DNA from: Bactericera cockerelli
Lineage: Eukaryota > Arthropoda > Insecta > Hemiptera > Triozidae
Direction of reading: 5' to 3'
DNA length: 64,000 nt
Assembly (NCBI GenBank): GCA_024516035.1
Contig: CM044966.1
Location: forward strand, 16,500,480-16,564,479
The notes beneath the pieces are model-generated. The model did no database searches and was not told the origin of the DNA. It saw only the letters and a list, made by a program, of their open reading frames with translations. The position numbers and the translations under genes were made by a program. Of the stretch, positions 20,774 to 31,902 are shown one piece after another; the stretch's first letter is position 1, and each line of letters opens with the position of its first letter.

Positions 20774-20922
20774 ATATCATATTTGTGTTAATCACTTTCG
20801 TGATATCACAACTACTCAAACTCGCTTTACTAAATCTACGCTGAAACCGGGACTTGAACCTCCGACCTCCAGGTTACAAGTCCGCCGCGCGCCGCCTAAT
20901 CGATCAAGCTACTGAGGTCGGT
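20774..20922 (-). mobile_element. SINE-E, full length
   Basis: Reverse orientation from CATATTTGTGTTAATCAC to GATCAAGCTACTGAGGTCGG; carries a small GCCGCGC expansion. Confidence 0.85.
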
Positions 20923-20942
20923 TATTAACACAAATATGTTAT

Positions 20943-21590
20943 TAAATTAGGACTGGCAACACGCACTGATTAAAACCCTTCCTGCTCAAACAAATTGGTA
21001 TCATACTTTTGTAAACATCCGGGGTTAAGTGGCAGAGAATGCCTAAGGCATTAACTTCGCCCCGGATTACAAAACAATTGTAAATATAAATAAATATTGA
21101 TCTTTGTTATTATTTTTTTCTTTGTACATATTTCTAAAAAAAAATTAAATTATTGTTATTAATTCTTTGTTGATGATTGTTTTGTAAAAATAAATAAAGT
21201 GTGAATAAATAAATAAAATAAATAAATAAACTCTGTTGAATCAAATCAATCACGTATCTTATTAGAAGGTAATTGTAGAAGACACTTATTGAAAGATAAT
21301 CTTAAATTAGGACTGGCAACTGGTAATACGCATACTGATTAAAACCCTTCATACTCAGACATATTTCTAACATACTTTTGTAAACTCTGTTGAATCAAAT
21401 CAATCACGTATCTTATTAAAAAGTAATTGTAGAAGACACAAATTATTGAAAGATAATCTTAAATTAGGACTGGCAACTGGCAACACGAACTGATTAAAAC
21501 CCTTCCTACTCAAACAAATTGGTAAAATACTTTTGTAAACACTGTTGAATCAAATTAATCACGTATCTTATTAGAGTATAATTGTACTGT
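20943..21590. repeat. ~157-bp satellite, interrupted by element I
   Basis: TAAATTAGGACTGGCAAC starts units at 20943, 21303 and 21460; each unit also carries ATCAATCACGTATCTTATTA and ACTTTTGTAAAC. The first unit is cut after GTAAAC by element I and resumes at TCTGTTGAATC. Confidence 0.85.
21017..21230 (+). mobile_element. element I, precise insertion in satellite
   Basis: 5' hairpin ATCCGGGG...AATGCC TAA GGCATT...CCCCGGAT, 3' tail of AAATAAATAAATA units. Comparing the satellite units gives clear insertion boundaries with shared AAAC, so this copy defines the element's ends (about 210 bp). Confidence 0.85.
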
Positions 21591-21835
21591 ATTGGAAATT
21601 TTGGGTTTAAAGTTGCCAAATTGAATTGAAACTTGGTGCAACATCTATTGAAAATAAATTGGAACAAGGAGTACAACCTTTGTTGCCTGGAGCATGTCTT
21701 TGAAGCATGCTACAGGAAGCCAGAGGCTGCGCGTTAATTGAGTGTGTGAGGAAATAAATTCAATGTTTGACCAATTCTAATTATCTACACTCTTATAACT
21801 AATTATTCACTATGGAAAATACGCCTCGTAGAAGT
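21591..21835. other. unassigned sequence
   Basis: No repeat or gene recognised; short GAAGCATGCTACAGGAAGCC region. Confidence 0.3.
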
Positions 21836-22018
21836 TGTAGATCCGTTGGTTGAATTCATGCACCCAGTGCATGAATTTTACCTCATTTACGAGTAATTGA
21901 GTAGGTATATGACCACAAAATAATAAGACTTTGAGGGTTAGGTGGTAGAAAACGCTTTAAGTATTAGCCTCGCCTGGTGGTTACCTTCCACTAAAGGACT
22001 AAAGAGTATTATTATAGA
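21836..22018 (+). mobile_element. SINE-A, 5'-truncated
   Basis: Starts at GTAGATCCGTTGGTTGAATT, then CCCAGTGCATGAATTTTACC and full 3' end. Confidence 0.8.
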
Positions 22019-22160
22019 TATGACTATGATACGACGAATGGAGATTTTGCCTGACACATACCACTGTAAGGTGGCGCTTATCAATCATATTTAATCAGGT
22101 TGATAAATTAAAATATAAATAGACACGCATCTTTCCTCACGAGATATAAACATAAAAATA

Positions 22161-22372
22161 ATAATTACACTCTTTAGTGGAAGGTAACCACCAAGCGAGG
22201 TTAATGCTCAAAGCATTTTCTACCACCTAACCCTCAGAGTCTATATTATTATATGGTCAAAAACTCTAATCAATGAGGAAAAATTCATGCACTGGGTAGG
22301 ATTCGAAACAACGGATCCCTACGCTATCTGCATTACCAGACTACCGCGTTAACCGCTAGACTACCAATGCAC
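22161..22372 (-). mobile_element. SINE-A
   Basis: Reverse orientation, complete from CTCTTTAGTGGAAGGTAACC to the head complement ACCGCTAGACTACCAATGC. Confidence 0.85.
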
Positions 22373-22375
22373 GAT

Positions 22376-22432
22376 AGTAATAATATCACCTTATTTATAC
22401 TGCCTGTATAGGACAAATAAGTCCCATTTTTT
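22376..22432 (-). mobile_element. SINE-B 3' fragment
   Basis: AATAATATCACCTTATTTAT...AATAAGTCCCATTTTTTTT, truncated. Confidence 0.65.
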
Positions 22433-22439
22433 TTGATCC

Positions 22440-22542
22440 CTAACGCCCAAGAAAAATTCTACGCTGATGAGAATCGAACCCACAGGTCACCGTGTGTGCA
22501 ATCCAGTGCGCCACTCTAACTTTGCCACGGAGACTACCACTG
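22440..22542 (-). mobile_element. SINE-J-like tRNA head, diverged
   Basis: Complement of GGTTCGATTCTCATCAGC and of GTGACCTGTG...GCACACACGGTG; related to the SINE-J head at 46231 and 55807 but clearly older. Confidence 0.55.
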
Positions 22543-22608
22543 CACTCAGCATTCAAAGAGCATTGGCATCATGAGATCTTGAGTTGGCAAATCCTTAGCT
22601 TGGTCTGT

Positions 22609-23020
22609 CAGCAATTCAGTAATATACTTATTACTTATTAGAGACTATAGATACTATATCACCTGTATACAGGGTGCCACTAACACACGTCACCAAAATT
22701 CTGGAGTTGAGCGAACTAGTCAAATGGAAGCGAAAATGTTTCATTCAGTCAGCAATTCAGCATTATTCATATTATTATAGACTATAGATACTATCACCTG
22801 TATACAGGGTGTCACTAACGCACGTCACCAAAATACTGGAGTTGAGTGAACTCGTCAAATGGAAACGAAAATGTTTCATTCAGTCAGCAATTCAGCATTA
22901 TAGATATTATTGTAGACTAAAGATGCTATATCACCTGTATACAGGGTGTCACTAACTGCCATCACCAAAATACTGGAGCTGAGCGAACTCATCAAATGCA
23001 AGCGAAAATATTTCATGTAG
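22609..23020. repeat. ~136-bp tandem repeat, three units
   Basis: CAGCAATTCAG starts units at 22609, 22750 and 22885; each contains CCTGTATACAGGGTG (22670, 22805 and 22942) and CAAATG(G/C)AA(G/A)CGAAAAT. The TATACAGGGTG word resembles MITE ends, suggesting tandem growth of a MITE terminus. Confidence 0.85.
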
Positions 23021-23859
23021 GGTATTTGAGCGGAAAAGTTGAATAAATTCTTTATATGACGTTGTCCCATGGTGAGCCTTAAAGGATAATGCACCAGAAG
23101 TAATGTTATTAAACGGTTTCGTGGGCATCATCTTCTCCAGAGAGAGCTAGGTTTTTTGGTGGGTGGAAATCCCACTCCCCATGGTTTCCGGGTCTTTTAA
23201 AGATTTTTTCTCCTAAGCCTTTCAAAAAAAAACCCTATAACACGTAAATCGCGTGTAAGTTGCGCTGACGTTGATCTTGAATATTTCACCAAAGCCATGC
23301 GCTGTCGAAAAACTTCAAAATCTATTCACAAAATAGATTTTGAAGTTGTGTGGTAAAAAATATTACATGAAAAATTAAATACCTAGACAGTTCTTGAAAA
23401 TTCATAAGTGGCCGCCATTTTGAAAGTTAAAAGTTCATATTTCCACAAAATTGAAATAAAATGTTTTGTTACGTAATATTAAAGGAAACACTGTATATTT
23501 ATATTTATTAATAAATATCGACCTCAAGATATATGTACGTATGTATGTACAACTACCTATTTATTAGAGTTAAGTCAGTTCAGTGAATAAATTAAATGTA
23601 TATGTATATAAAATAATATATGTATATTTATATAAAATAATGCTCGTCTAATTCTGTCATTTAAATGCAAAGACTTCGGTGACGAACCTTGAGGTAGTAG
23701 TTTGTGAACATTTGAGTATATACAGGATGAAGCTAGTAGTTGAAAGGTTTAGAATAATTTATGTAGACAATATTATACAGGGTTGTAGTCATTATACAAT
23801 TGAGGTAGTGGTATAATCTGCATAATTATAGAGTTATCATATTAGGTATATTAAATTTT
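23021..23859. other. unassigned; one strong hairpin
   Basis: CTTCAAAATCTATT / AATAGATTTTGAAG inverted repeat at about 23308-23345. CACGTAAATCGCGTG and GGCCGCCATTTTGAAAGTTA segments. No gene recognised. Confidence 0.4.
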
Positions 23860-23996
23860 GTATTAATCACAATCTTGATGTCGCAATTACCAAACTCGCT
23901 GTACTAAATCCACGCTGAAACCGAGACCTGAACCACCGACCTCCAGGTTACAAGTCCGCCACCTTATCGATCCAGCTACTGACTACTGAGGTCGGT
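23860..23996 (-). mobile_element. SINE-E
   Basis: Reverse orientation; GCTGAAACCGAGACCTGAAC, ACCTCCAGGTTACAAGTCCG, CTACTGACTACTGAGGTCGG (small duplication). Confidence 0.8.
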
Positions 23997-24317
23997 AATG
24001 TAATGTAATAATGTATAATTATTTTAGTTTTTTTTTTAACAATTTTTGTGGCTCTTTCCCTGAGGAATACTTCTAATCCATTTTTTGACAGGTGATTCTT
24101 TTTTTTTTAAAAATTTGACAGCTCCATTTTGAGACACCCTGTTTATAATAAGTATAATTTAATAGCCCGGATTGCTTATCCAGAATATTGATGCTTATCT
24201 GAGGTGATAATAATAATAATAAGACTTATTTAATACCAAACTGGTTCCCGCTTGGAATCTGAAGCCTGATCAGTAGGTTTATGTCTATTTTACGAGGACA
24301 GGACTTGTAGCACCTTG

Positions 24318-24320
<3 letters not shown>

Positions 24321-24390
<70 letters not shown>

Positions 24391-24427
24391 TTCTCTCTCT
24401 CTCTTTCTCTCTCTCTCTTTCTCTCTT

Positions 24428-24470
<43 letters not shown>

Positions 24471-24471
24471 T

Positions 24472-24505
<34 letters not shown>

Positions 24506-24545
24506 TCTTTTTCTCTCTCTCTACCTCGTCTCTCTCTCTTTTTCG
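24321..24545. repeat. (CT)n microsatellite
   Basis: Pure CT for about 55 bp, then CTTT-interrupted. The 119-codon Leu/Ser frame is a repeat translation. Confidence 0.95.
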
Positions 24546-24607
24546 CTCACTCGCACATTTCGTATCAAGATTCTCATGTTGGCTACTAGCTCAAAGCTTG
24601 TCAGGAC

Positions 24608-25130
24608 TGTCCACCAATCACAGAACTGCATGAAGCCTTTCCAAGAACTTTCCACCAATCACAGAGCTGCATGAAGTCTTTCCAACAATCACAGATCTGC
24701 ATGAAGTCTTTCCAAGAATCACAGAGCCCCATGAAGTCTTTCCAAGAACTTTCCAACAATCACAGAGCTGCATGAAGCCATTCCAAGAACTTTCAGCCAA
24801 TCACAGAGCTGCATGAAGCCTTTCCAAGAACTTTCAGCCAATCACAGAGCTACATGAAGCCTTTCCAACAACTTTCCACCAATCACAGAACTACATGAAG
24901 CCTTTCCACCAATCACAGAGCTGCATGAAGCCATTCCAAGAACTTTCCACCAATCACAGACCTGCATGAAGCCTTTCCAACAACTTTCCACCAATCACAG
25001 AGCTGCATGAAGCCATTCCAACAACTGTCCACCAATCACATAGCCGCATGAAGCCTTACCAAGAACTTTCCACCAATCACAGAGCCGCATGAAGCCATTC
25101 CAAGAACTTTCCACCAATTACAGCCCTTCA
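24608..25130. repeat. 41-bp minisatellite, ~13 units
   Basis: Unit CCACCAATCACAGAGCTGCA + TGAAGCCTTTCCAAGAACTTT. Some units are about 10 bp shorter (no GAACTTTCCAC). The short minus-strand frame through it is incidental. Confidence 0.95.
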
Positions 25131-25420
25131 TCACTTGCTCTGAGCTAGTAGCTAGCATGTGTTTTTTATTTTTTAATCAATCATTTGTTTTATTTTTCAT
25201 ATTTTTTGTATACAGAGGACCCATCTTAAGCCATTTTTATTTGGCTTCTAAGATGAGTGTTTGGCTTCTAAGATGTTCGACCAAAGCTTTAATTTTCTCT
25301 TCTTTCTCTTGATATTACTCTCTCTCATCTCTCTCTCTCTTTGTTTTTGAGCAAATTTTACGACCCATATCTACGTCTCTTCATTTTTGAAATGATCAAA
25401 ATTGTAACGGTTTATTTTTT
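25131..25420. other. unassigned, CT-rich
   Basis: TTTGGCTTCTAAGATG is repeated at 25240 and 25261; then TCTCTC runs. No gene. Confidence 0.4.
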
Positions 25421-25602
25421 CTAAATTTGATTACACAACATTTCAGGAATCTTTTTATATTTTGTCAAAGTTGATTTGGTTGTCTCTCTTTCTCTCATTC
25501 TGTCTGTTAATTTTTCTCACTCGCTATTTCTTCTCTTTTGTTTGATGGTCTACCGTCTTTTTGAAAAATAATAATAATAGAAAAAATACCTTATACCCGT
25601 AT

Positions 25603-25788
25603 TACTTATTTATACTGCCTGTCGTAAACTAATAAGTCATATGATTCCAGTAGTACGTCAAAAATGTATTATTAGGTGGTCACAATTCCAAATGGGAGGA
25701 TTACTTAACATGACCCGACCCGGTTTCGAACCCAATACCTCTAGCTTACCAGACTGACTGACGCGTTGACCACCAAGCTACCGAGACC
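25603..25788 (-). mobile_element. SINE-B in left palindrome arm
   Basis: TATTTATACTGCCTGTCGTA...GTTTCGAACCCAATACC...CAAGCTACCGAGACC; GTCAACGCG/CAGTC subtype. Confidence 0.8.
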
Positions 25789-27611
25789 ACTTTTGATGTT
25801 CTAGTCTGATGGGAAATTTCACTTCATTCCCATAAGGCTCCGAGATACAAGACTCACTTTTATGAGCTTTTTTTAATTTGAGATTGGTCTAGAAACTCAA
25901 AAACCGATTAAAATTGTTCTATCATCAAGATGAGTTTTTATAAAGTCGTACAATAATTATTTATTATTCTGCTATGTTTACTATACATTTTAAAAGAATT
26001 ATTAGTCCAGTCAAATCGGTGGGTAAACAAGAATAATCCCAATGGAGTGCCAAAAATTATCAAGAAGACTCCTCTAAGAATTTATAAATTCTTAGAGTAA
26101 TAGCATTTATTATTCTGCTATGTTTACTATACATTTTAAAAGGATTATTAGTCCCGTCAAATCGATGGGTAAACCAAAATAATCCCAACGGAGTGAGAAG
26201 AGAGACGAAAAACCATTTTTCGAATCTCGTTCTATCAATGAAGTTAAGCAACGTCGCGTCGTATGTACGCTTTTACATAGGCCATTTATAATTATTTATG
26301 ATTTACCTCTGATATTTAAGAAAATCAAAAAAAAAAAAAAAAAAAAAAATTGACAAAAAAGTGAAAAAATGAGGTCTTCGACTTGCCGATACAGATTTTT
26401 TTTGTGAAATTTAGAATATATAAAAAAACAATATTCTACCATATGAAACAAATTTGAAGAAAATCGGTTAAGCTGTTTTGGAGATACAAGTGATTTAGTA
26501 TAAAATCTCAAAATTGCCAAGTGTATACAATGTGAAACAGTCACGAGGAAGTATTGTGTCCATAATCGACAGTGTTTTTTGTACGAACATTAATAAAATA
26601 ATACTTACTACAATATTATCATTGTTCTTGTTATTATATTATTTATTTATTTATTTTTCTTAGTATATCATCTATTTTTTTCACACGATTTGACTGTCAA
26701 AGAAGTCAAATCGTGTGAAAAAAATAGATGATATACTAAGAAAAATAAATAAATAAATAATATAATAACAAGAACAATGATAATATTGTAGTAAGTATTA
26801 TTTTATTAATGTTCGTACAAAAAACACTGTCGATTATGGACACAATACTTCCTCGTGACTGTTTCACATTGTATACACTTGGCAATTTTGAGATTTTATA
26901 CTAAATCACTTGTATCTCCAAAACAGCTTAACCGATTTTCTTCAAATTTGTTTCATATGGTAGAATATTGTTTTTTTATATATTCTAAATTTCACAAAAA
27001 AAATCTGTATCGGCAAGTCGAAGACCTCATTTTTTCACTTTTTTGTCAATTTTTTTTTTTTTTTTTTTTTTTTGATTTTCTTAAATATCAGAGGTAAATC
27101 ATAAATAATTATAAATGGCCTATGTAAAAGCGTACATACGACGCGACGTTGCTTAACTTCATTGATAGAACGAGATTCGAAAAATGGTTTTTCGTCTCTC
27201 TTCTCACTCCGTTGGGATTATTTTGGTTTACCCATCGATTTGACGGGACTAATAATCCTTTTAAAATGTATAGTAAACATAGCAGAATAATAAATGCTAT
27301 TACTCTAAGAATTTATAAATTCTTAGAGGAGTCTTCTTGATAATTTTTGGCACTCCATTGGGGATTATTCTTGTTTACCCACCGATTTGACTGGACTAAT
27401 AATTCTTTTAAAATGTATAGTAAACATAGCAGAATAATAAATAATTATTGTACGACTTTATAAAAACTCATCTTGATGATAGAACAATTTTAATCGGTTT
27501 TTGAGTTTCTAGACCAATCTCAAATTAAAAAAAGCTCATAAAAGTGAGTCTTGTATCTCGGAGCCTTATGGGAATGAAGTGAAATTTCCCATCAGACTAG
27601 AACATCAAAAG

Positions 27612-27797
27612 TGGTCTCGGTAGCTTGGTGGTCAACGCGTCAGTCAGTCTGGTAAGCTAGAGGTATTGGGTTCGAAACCGGGTCGGGTCATGTTAAGTAA
27701 TCCTCCCATTTGGAATTGTGACCACCTAATAATACATTTTTGACGTACTACTGGAATCATATGACTTATTAGTTTACGACAGGCAGTATAAATAAGT
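27612..27797 (+). mobile_element. SINE-B in right palindrome arm
   Basis: Inverted duplicate of 25603-25788, part of the palindrome and not an independent insertion. Confidence 0.85.
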
Positions 27798-27982
27798 AAT
27801 ACGGGTATAAGGTATTTTTTCTATTATTATTATTTTTCAAAAAGACGGTAGACCATCAAACAAAAGAGAAGAAATAGCGAGTGAGAAAAATTAACAGACA
27901 GAATGAGAGAAAGAGAGACAACCAAATCAACTTTGACAAAATATAAAAAGATTCCTGAAATGTTGTGTAATCAAATTTAGAA

Positions 27983-28364
27983 TTTAAGAAAATCAAAAAA
28001 AAAAAAAAAAAAAAAAAATTGACAAAAAAGTGAAAAAATGAGGTCTTCGACTTGCCGATACAGATTTTTTTTGTGAAATTTAGAATATATAAAAAAACAA
28101 TATTCTACCATATGAAACAAATTTGAAGAAAATCGGTTAAGCTGTTTTGGAGATACAAGTGATTTAGTATAAAATCTCAAAATTGCCAAGTGTATACAAT
28201 GTGAAACAGTCACGAGGAAGTATTGTGTCCATAATCGACAGTGTTTTTTGTACGAACATTAATAAAATAATACTTACTACAATATTATCATTGTTCTTGT
28301 TATTATATTATTTATTTATTTATTTTTCTTAGTATATCATCTATTTTTTTCACACGATTTGACT
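27983..28364. repeat. third (forward) copy of inner palindrome arm
   Basis: Matches 26315-26695 in the same orientation, including the poly-A, CTTCGACTTGCCGATACAGA and CACACGATTTGACT. It continues into TCTTTGAC, which is what the right arm begins with in reverse. Confidence 0.9.
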
Positions 28365-29097
28365 TCTTTGACTGGTCTATTATCTATAATAAATAATAAT
28401 GTGTCTTTTGTACATATTGTATACTATGGATGCCTAACCTATACTAATCTATTGACCATTAGACCGATAAAAGGACGATTTGCGAGTAATTGTTCAAGTC
28501 AAGTTATCTATAAAAGGAGTTTTTATGTGCAAAGTCTATATCTGAGCTTTGGAGTCTAGTTTTTTTTTTTTTTTTTTGCAAGCAGTTAACAAGTTTGAAA
28601 TTGGATTAATTGTGTAATTAGAGGTTTTTTAATTGCAGCGAGTGTTTCGCACAGGAGTTGTATAGTTACAGTGGCGACGTGTGGAGATACGATTAGCTAG
28701 CCCAGTTGTATGCGTATCGCTTACCATGCAGAAGATCGCGGTTTCGAATCCCAGACCTGACGAAAAAATTGAAATAGGAGCAAAAAATATTTTTTTTACA
28801 AACACAATACCTACTCGGAATTCTAATATTAGAAATTTCTCAAAGGAAAGTATTGTGTCACTTCTCGCCCATCAGTGGAAAGTGACGGAAATAAGCATCA
28901 GAAATGTTTGCTGTGGATAATGAAGTATGAAAAAAAATATATATTATTTTACAAAAACAAACACAATACTTCCGATTTCTAATATTAGAAATTTCTCGTA
29001 AGTAAAATGTTTATTTAAATAAATATATTACATAATAGTAAAAAGACGTAGGTATTACATGAAAACCAGTATCACGAAAATTCGAATTTAAATGGTC
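28365..29097. other. unassigned; tRNA-like head and element M ends
   Basis: 28690-28765 has a tRNA-like look (GATTAGCTAGCCCAGTTGTA, GGTTTCGAATCCCAGACC). AATACTTCCGATTTCTAATA-type M ends lie near 28815 and 28975. A SINE-D body scrap GTGTCACTTCTCGCCCATCA is at 28855. Confidence 0.45.
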
Positions 29098-29200
29098 ACA
29101 TTGGTCACCCATCTATGTCCTAACCTTGCTGGACGTTGCTTAACTTCAGTGACAGATAACGAGAACTGGTGTAAAAAACGTTCCATCGCATCGACGCGAT
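29098..29200 (-). mobile_element. 5S-like SINE head
   Basis: The minus strand reads CACCAGTTCTCGTTATCTGT, CACTGAAGTTAAGCAACGTC, AAGGTTAGGACATAGATGGG; a 5S rRNA-like block without the SINE-H core next to it. Confidence 0.75.
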
Positions 29201-29820
29201 GCTAGCTTCTCAGTTTCTTTAAAAAACGAAATCGCCTGATTCTAGATTTTATGTCCTTCATCTCAAAATAATTGTCACCAAGACTTTCTACTTTAAAAAA
29301 TTATTTTCAGTTCTGCGTTTATAGGACAACCAGGACAACTATTTAAGAGGTATAGGTATACCTACTTACCAAATCGTATCATAAATGTTATAAATTAAAT
29401 ATTAATCCAAGTGGTATAACATCCTTGAATTTAATAATCTAAAAGTTTAGAATGATTTTTAGATAAAAATTTAGAATTTCCGAGTGTTAAAAAAGTTTTG
29501 AACACTCGGGAACACAAAATTCTTTAAAGTGTTTCAAAAACTTGGCAAACTAGTCTTGGATTTTATTTTTATCTAAAGTTTATTTAGGTATGAACAATTT
29601 CGTCGTGTATGAATTAACCACCTAGTTTTACCCATCTAATTATCTACCTCTGAAATATGCATAGGTGGTCAAGTGGTTAATTAAGGCGCTAGACTTGTAA
29701 TCCAGGTGGCAATGGTGCCATGGATGACAAAAGCTAATGTTTATATTTACTTTAAATCAGGTTCCTTTCTATTTGATAAGGATTTAGCTTGCCCATCAAG
29801 AAAAAAATCAAGAAAATCAT
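29201..29820. other. unassigned; small SINE-A-like head
   Basis: ATAGGTGGTCAAGTGGTTAA...CGCTAGACTTGTAATCCAGG at about 29660-29710 resembles a SINE-A head. The inverted pair ACACTCGG / CCGAGTGT lies at 29480-29510. No gene. Confidence 0.4.
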
Positions 29821-29821
29821 C

Positions 29822-30060
29822 AAGTCTGGCTGGGGGACTATAAACAGAGAGGAGACCAGCAGTCTGGCTGGGGGACTATAAACAGGGAGTAGACCAGCAG
29901 TCTGGCTAGGGGACTATAAACAGGGAGTAGACCAGCATTGGCTTGGTTCTGGCGGCCCTTGTCAATTATTAACCTCCTTGTAAAGACAGTGGTAGAAGTG
30001 CTGAGTCATTCCTCCACTGTCTGGCTGCCATCGTTCACGATGACGCCATCCTATGATGAT
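29822..30060 (+). mobile_element. element L, three 38-bp units
   Basis: TCTGGCT(G/A)GGGGACTATAAA units near 29823, 29861 and 29899, then the common 3' body and CCTATGATGAT end. Confidence 0.85.
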
Positions 30061-30167
30061 CAAGAAAAAATAAATCAATATAAAACATTTATTTTCTAAA
30101 ATATTACAAATAATAAAAACTCCTCCATTCTTAAACAGCTAGGCAAGATCCCCATGGCACATTATAT

Positions 30168-30369
30168 AATAATATCGCCTTATTTATACTGCCCTATTAA
30201 GACTATTAAGGTCAGATGATTTCAGCAGTAAGCCCAAGACATATTATTATGTGGTAAAAATCCCAAATGGGAGGAAAACTTGTCATGTCCCGGCTGGGTT
30301 TCGAACCCACGACCTCTGGAATCTCTGGATTCACAGAGTGCCGCCTTTACCACTGAGCTTCCAGGACAG
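30168..30369 (-). mobile_element. SINE-B
   Basis: Reverse orientation, complete; CGGCTGGGTTTCGAACCCAC and CCACTGAGCTTCCAGGACA. Confidence 0.85.
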
Positions 30370-30500
30370 TGTTAATATGTGTTAACACTATCGTAATATC
30401 ATACTTAAACTAGCTTAAATTATTGCTGAACCTGAGACTCGAACCACCGACCTCCAAATTACAAGTCCACCGCCTTCTCGACCAAGCTACTGAGGTCGTT
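30370..30500 (-). mobile_element. SINE-E, diverged
   Basis: Immediately follows SINE-B. GTTAACACTATCGTAATATC, AACCACCGACCTCCAAATTA, CAAGCTACTGAGGTCG. Confidence 0.75.
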
Positions 30501-31083
30501 TAACATGCTAGTATATTACATAATCTTAACCTCTAATGTTATAAATAAATCTTTTAGTAGGAAAGTATCAGGTAATGTAATATTATTATAAATAGATAAA
30601 TATACTATATGAAGTTTTATGTACTTTTAAATAAATATATTATACAGTTTTAACTATATGAAGTAGTATGAACCACTGTTAGTAGGAAGGTATCTGGTAA
30701 TATATTATTATAAATTAGTAATATCAACAACTTAATGATAGATTATCTTTGGCGGTTGTCTGCGGGGGGCCTTCAAGTCAACAGGTGGTCAAGTGGTCAA
30801 AGTTCAATGCCAGATGTCTGAAGATGTGGTGAAGATCAAAATGTTAAGATAAATTAGGTTTTCGTCGGTTGAAAGTTGCCTGTTTTTTTTTCACTTTCAT
30901 CGAATATATTAGCTTCTTAAGTGTCATGGATTTCAGCCTGAGATTTTTTTAGTTTTTTGGAAGGATCAGGATTATTTTTTACATAAAAACTTAATTGTTT
31001 GACGAGGAAACACCTTCTCAAATACTTTCAATTTTACCTGACAGTTAATTAACTGGGTCTGAGAAAGAAATATTAGAAAAGTA
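30501..31083. other. unassigned AT-rich sequence
   Basis: Repeated TATGAAGT and AGTAGGAA(A/G)GTATC(A/T)GGTAAT words near 30555-30720 suggest a decayed ~120-bp tandem repeat. No gene. Confidence 0.4.
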
Positions 31084-31293
31084 GTGTACTGGTAGTCAAG
31101 TGGTTAACGCGCTAGTCTGGTAATCCAGGTAGAGTAGATATCCGTTGGTTCGAATCCCACCCAGTGCATGAATTTTTCCTCATTAAATTGAGTTTGTGAC
31201 CACATCATAATAAGACTCTGAGGGTTAGGTAGTAGAAAATGCTTTGAGCATTAACCTCGTCTGGTTACCTTCCACCAAAGGAGTGTTATTATT
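31084..31293 (+). mobile_element. SINE-A, full length
   Basis: GTACTGGTAGTCAAGTGGTT head, GGTTCGAATCCC B box, TTACCTTCCACCAAAGGAGT end and (TTATTA) tail. Confidence 0.9.
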
Positions 31294-31310
31294 TATTATT
31301 ATTATAAAAG

Positions 31311-31411
31311 TTGATCGATAAGGCGGCGGACTCGTAACCTAAAGGTCGTGGATTCAAGTCCTAAATACCATAAAAAAGATTAAATTAGTAATTTTGACAT
31401 CACAATTTTGA
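31311..31411 (+). mobile_element. SINE-E, diverged
   Basis: GTTGATCGATAAGGCGGCGG, GATTCAAGTCCTAAAT, ATTTTGACATCACAATTTT. Confidence 0.65.
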
Positions 31412-31422
31412 AGAACACAAAA

Positions 31423-31521
31423 TAAATTATTATTATAGGTACAACATAAGAAAAGTAAAAGAGAAAAAAATTAAGAAAAAAAATAAATATATACATACCT
31501 ACATAATATATTTATGTCCTA
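31423..31521 (-). mobile_element. element I, hairpin end missing
   Basis: AATTATTATTATAGGTACAA...ATATATTTATGTCCTAACTA in reverse; ends at a TTA run before the hairpin. Confidence 0.6.
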
Positions 31522-31902
31522 ACTATTATTATTATTATTATATTATTTTAATAATATGATAACTACTGAATAATAAGAAGCTGTACCTACTAGTTATACA
31601 TAAATAATTCAACAGGTAGGTACAGGTGGACAGCTGTTGCATGCTATTTTTTAAATCCAAATGTTTCACATCCTGTTTTATAACCCTAAGCAGGGGCAAT
31701 TCCTCACAATCCTTGCCCACAGAGGAATTCCAGATCCCCGCTGATAGCATGATATGAACTATTATTATTATCATTTAAGAGATTACACTTTATTGATACA
31801 TACATTATAATTATAATACATGTAAAATAAAGGTATAATCACGGTGGTGAGAGGATTATATGGACGCCCAGATCCAGTGTCTAGGCTCCTTTCATGGCCA
31901 TT
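31522..31902. other. unassigned sequence
   Basis: GGTGGTGAGAGGATTATATG...AGGCTCCTTTCATGG at 31840-31905 resembles 33068-33135 (GGTGGTGGAAGGATTGATAT...GTGCTCCTTTATT), a possible old repeat. Confidence 0.35.

Larger units (their letters stand above)
25421..27980. other. 2.56-kb near-perfect palindrome
   Basis: Left arm 25421-26695 and right arm 26696-27980 are reverse complements to the eye; I noticed one single-base indel (AATCCC versus GGGGATT). The centre is TTGACTGTCAA with almost no spacer. The arms contain a SINE-B, a 146-bp internal duplication, a 5S-like fragment (GAAGTTAAGCAACGTC at about 26239) and an element M segment. Mirror-image ORFs in the two arms are the same sequence read twice. 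Confidence 0.9.

Noticed and set aside
22462..22480. CTGATGAGAATCGAAC as a hammerhead
   Set aside because: It is the B-box region of a reversed tRNA-like SINE; no stem II.
24315..24674. 119-codon Ser/Leu-rich frame, and similar frames in other CT/GA tracts (13620-13928, 42028-42599, 53025-53713)
   Set aside because: They are translations of (CT)n/(GA)n microsatellites, open because the dinucleotide repeats lack stop codons.
24608..25130. CRISPR array
   Set aside because: Tandem units have no unique spacers and the context is eukaryotic; it is a minisatellite. The same applies to 36618-37860 and 63299-63700.
25421..27980. Long-terminal-repeat or inverted-repeat DNA transposon
   Set aside because: The arms contain unrelated older repeats (SINE-B, element M, 5S scrap) and there is a third partial copy. 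A rearrangement or assembly artefact explains this better than a transposon with defined ends.
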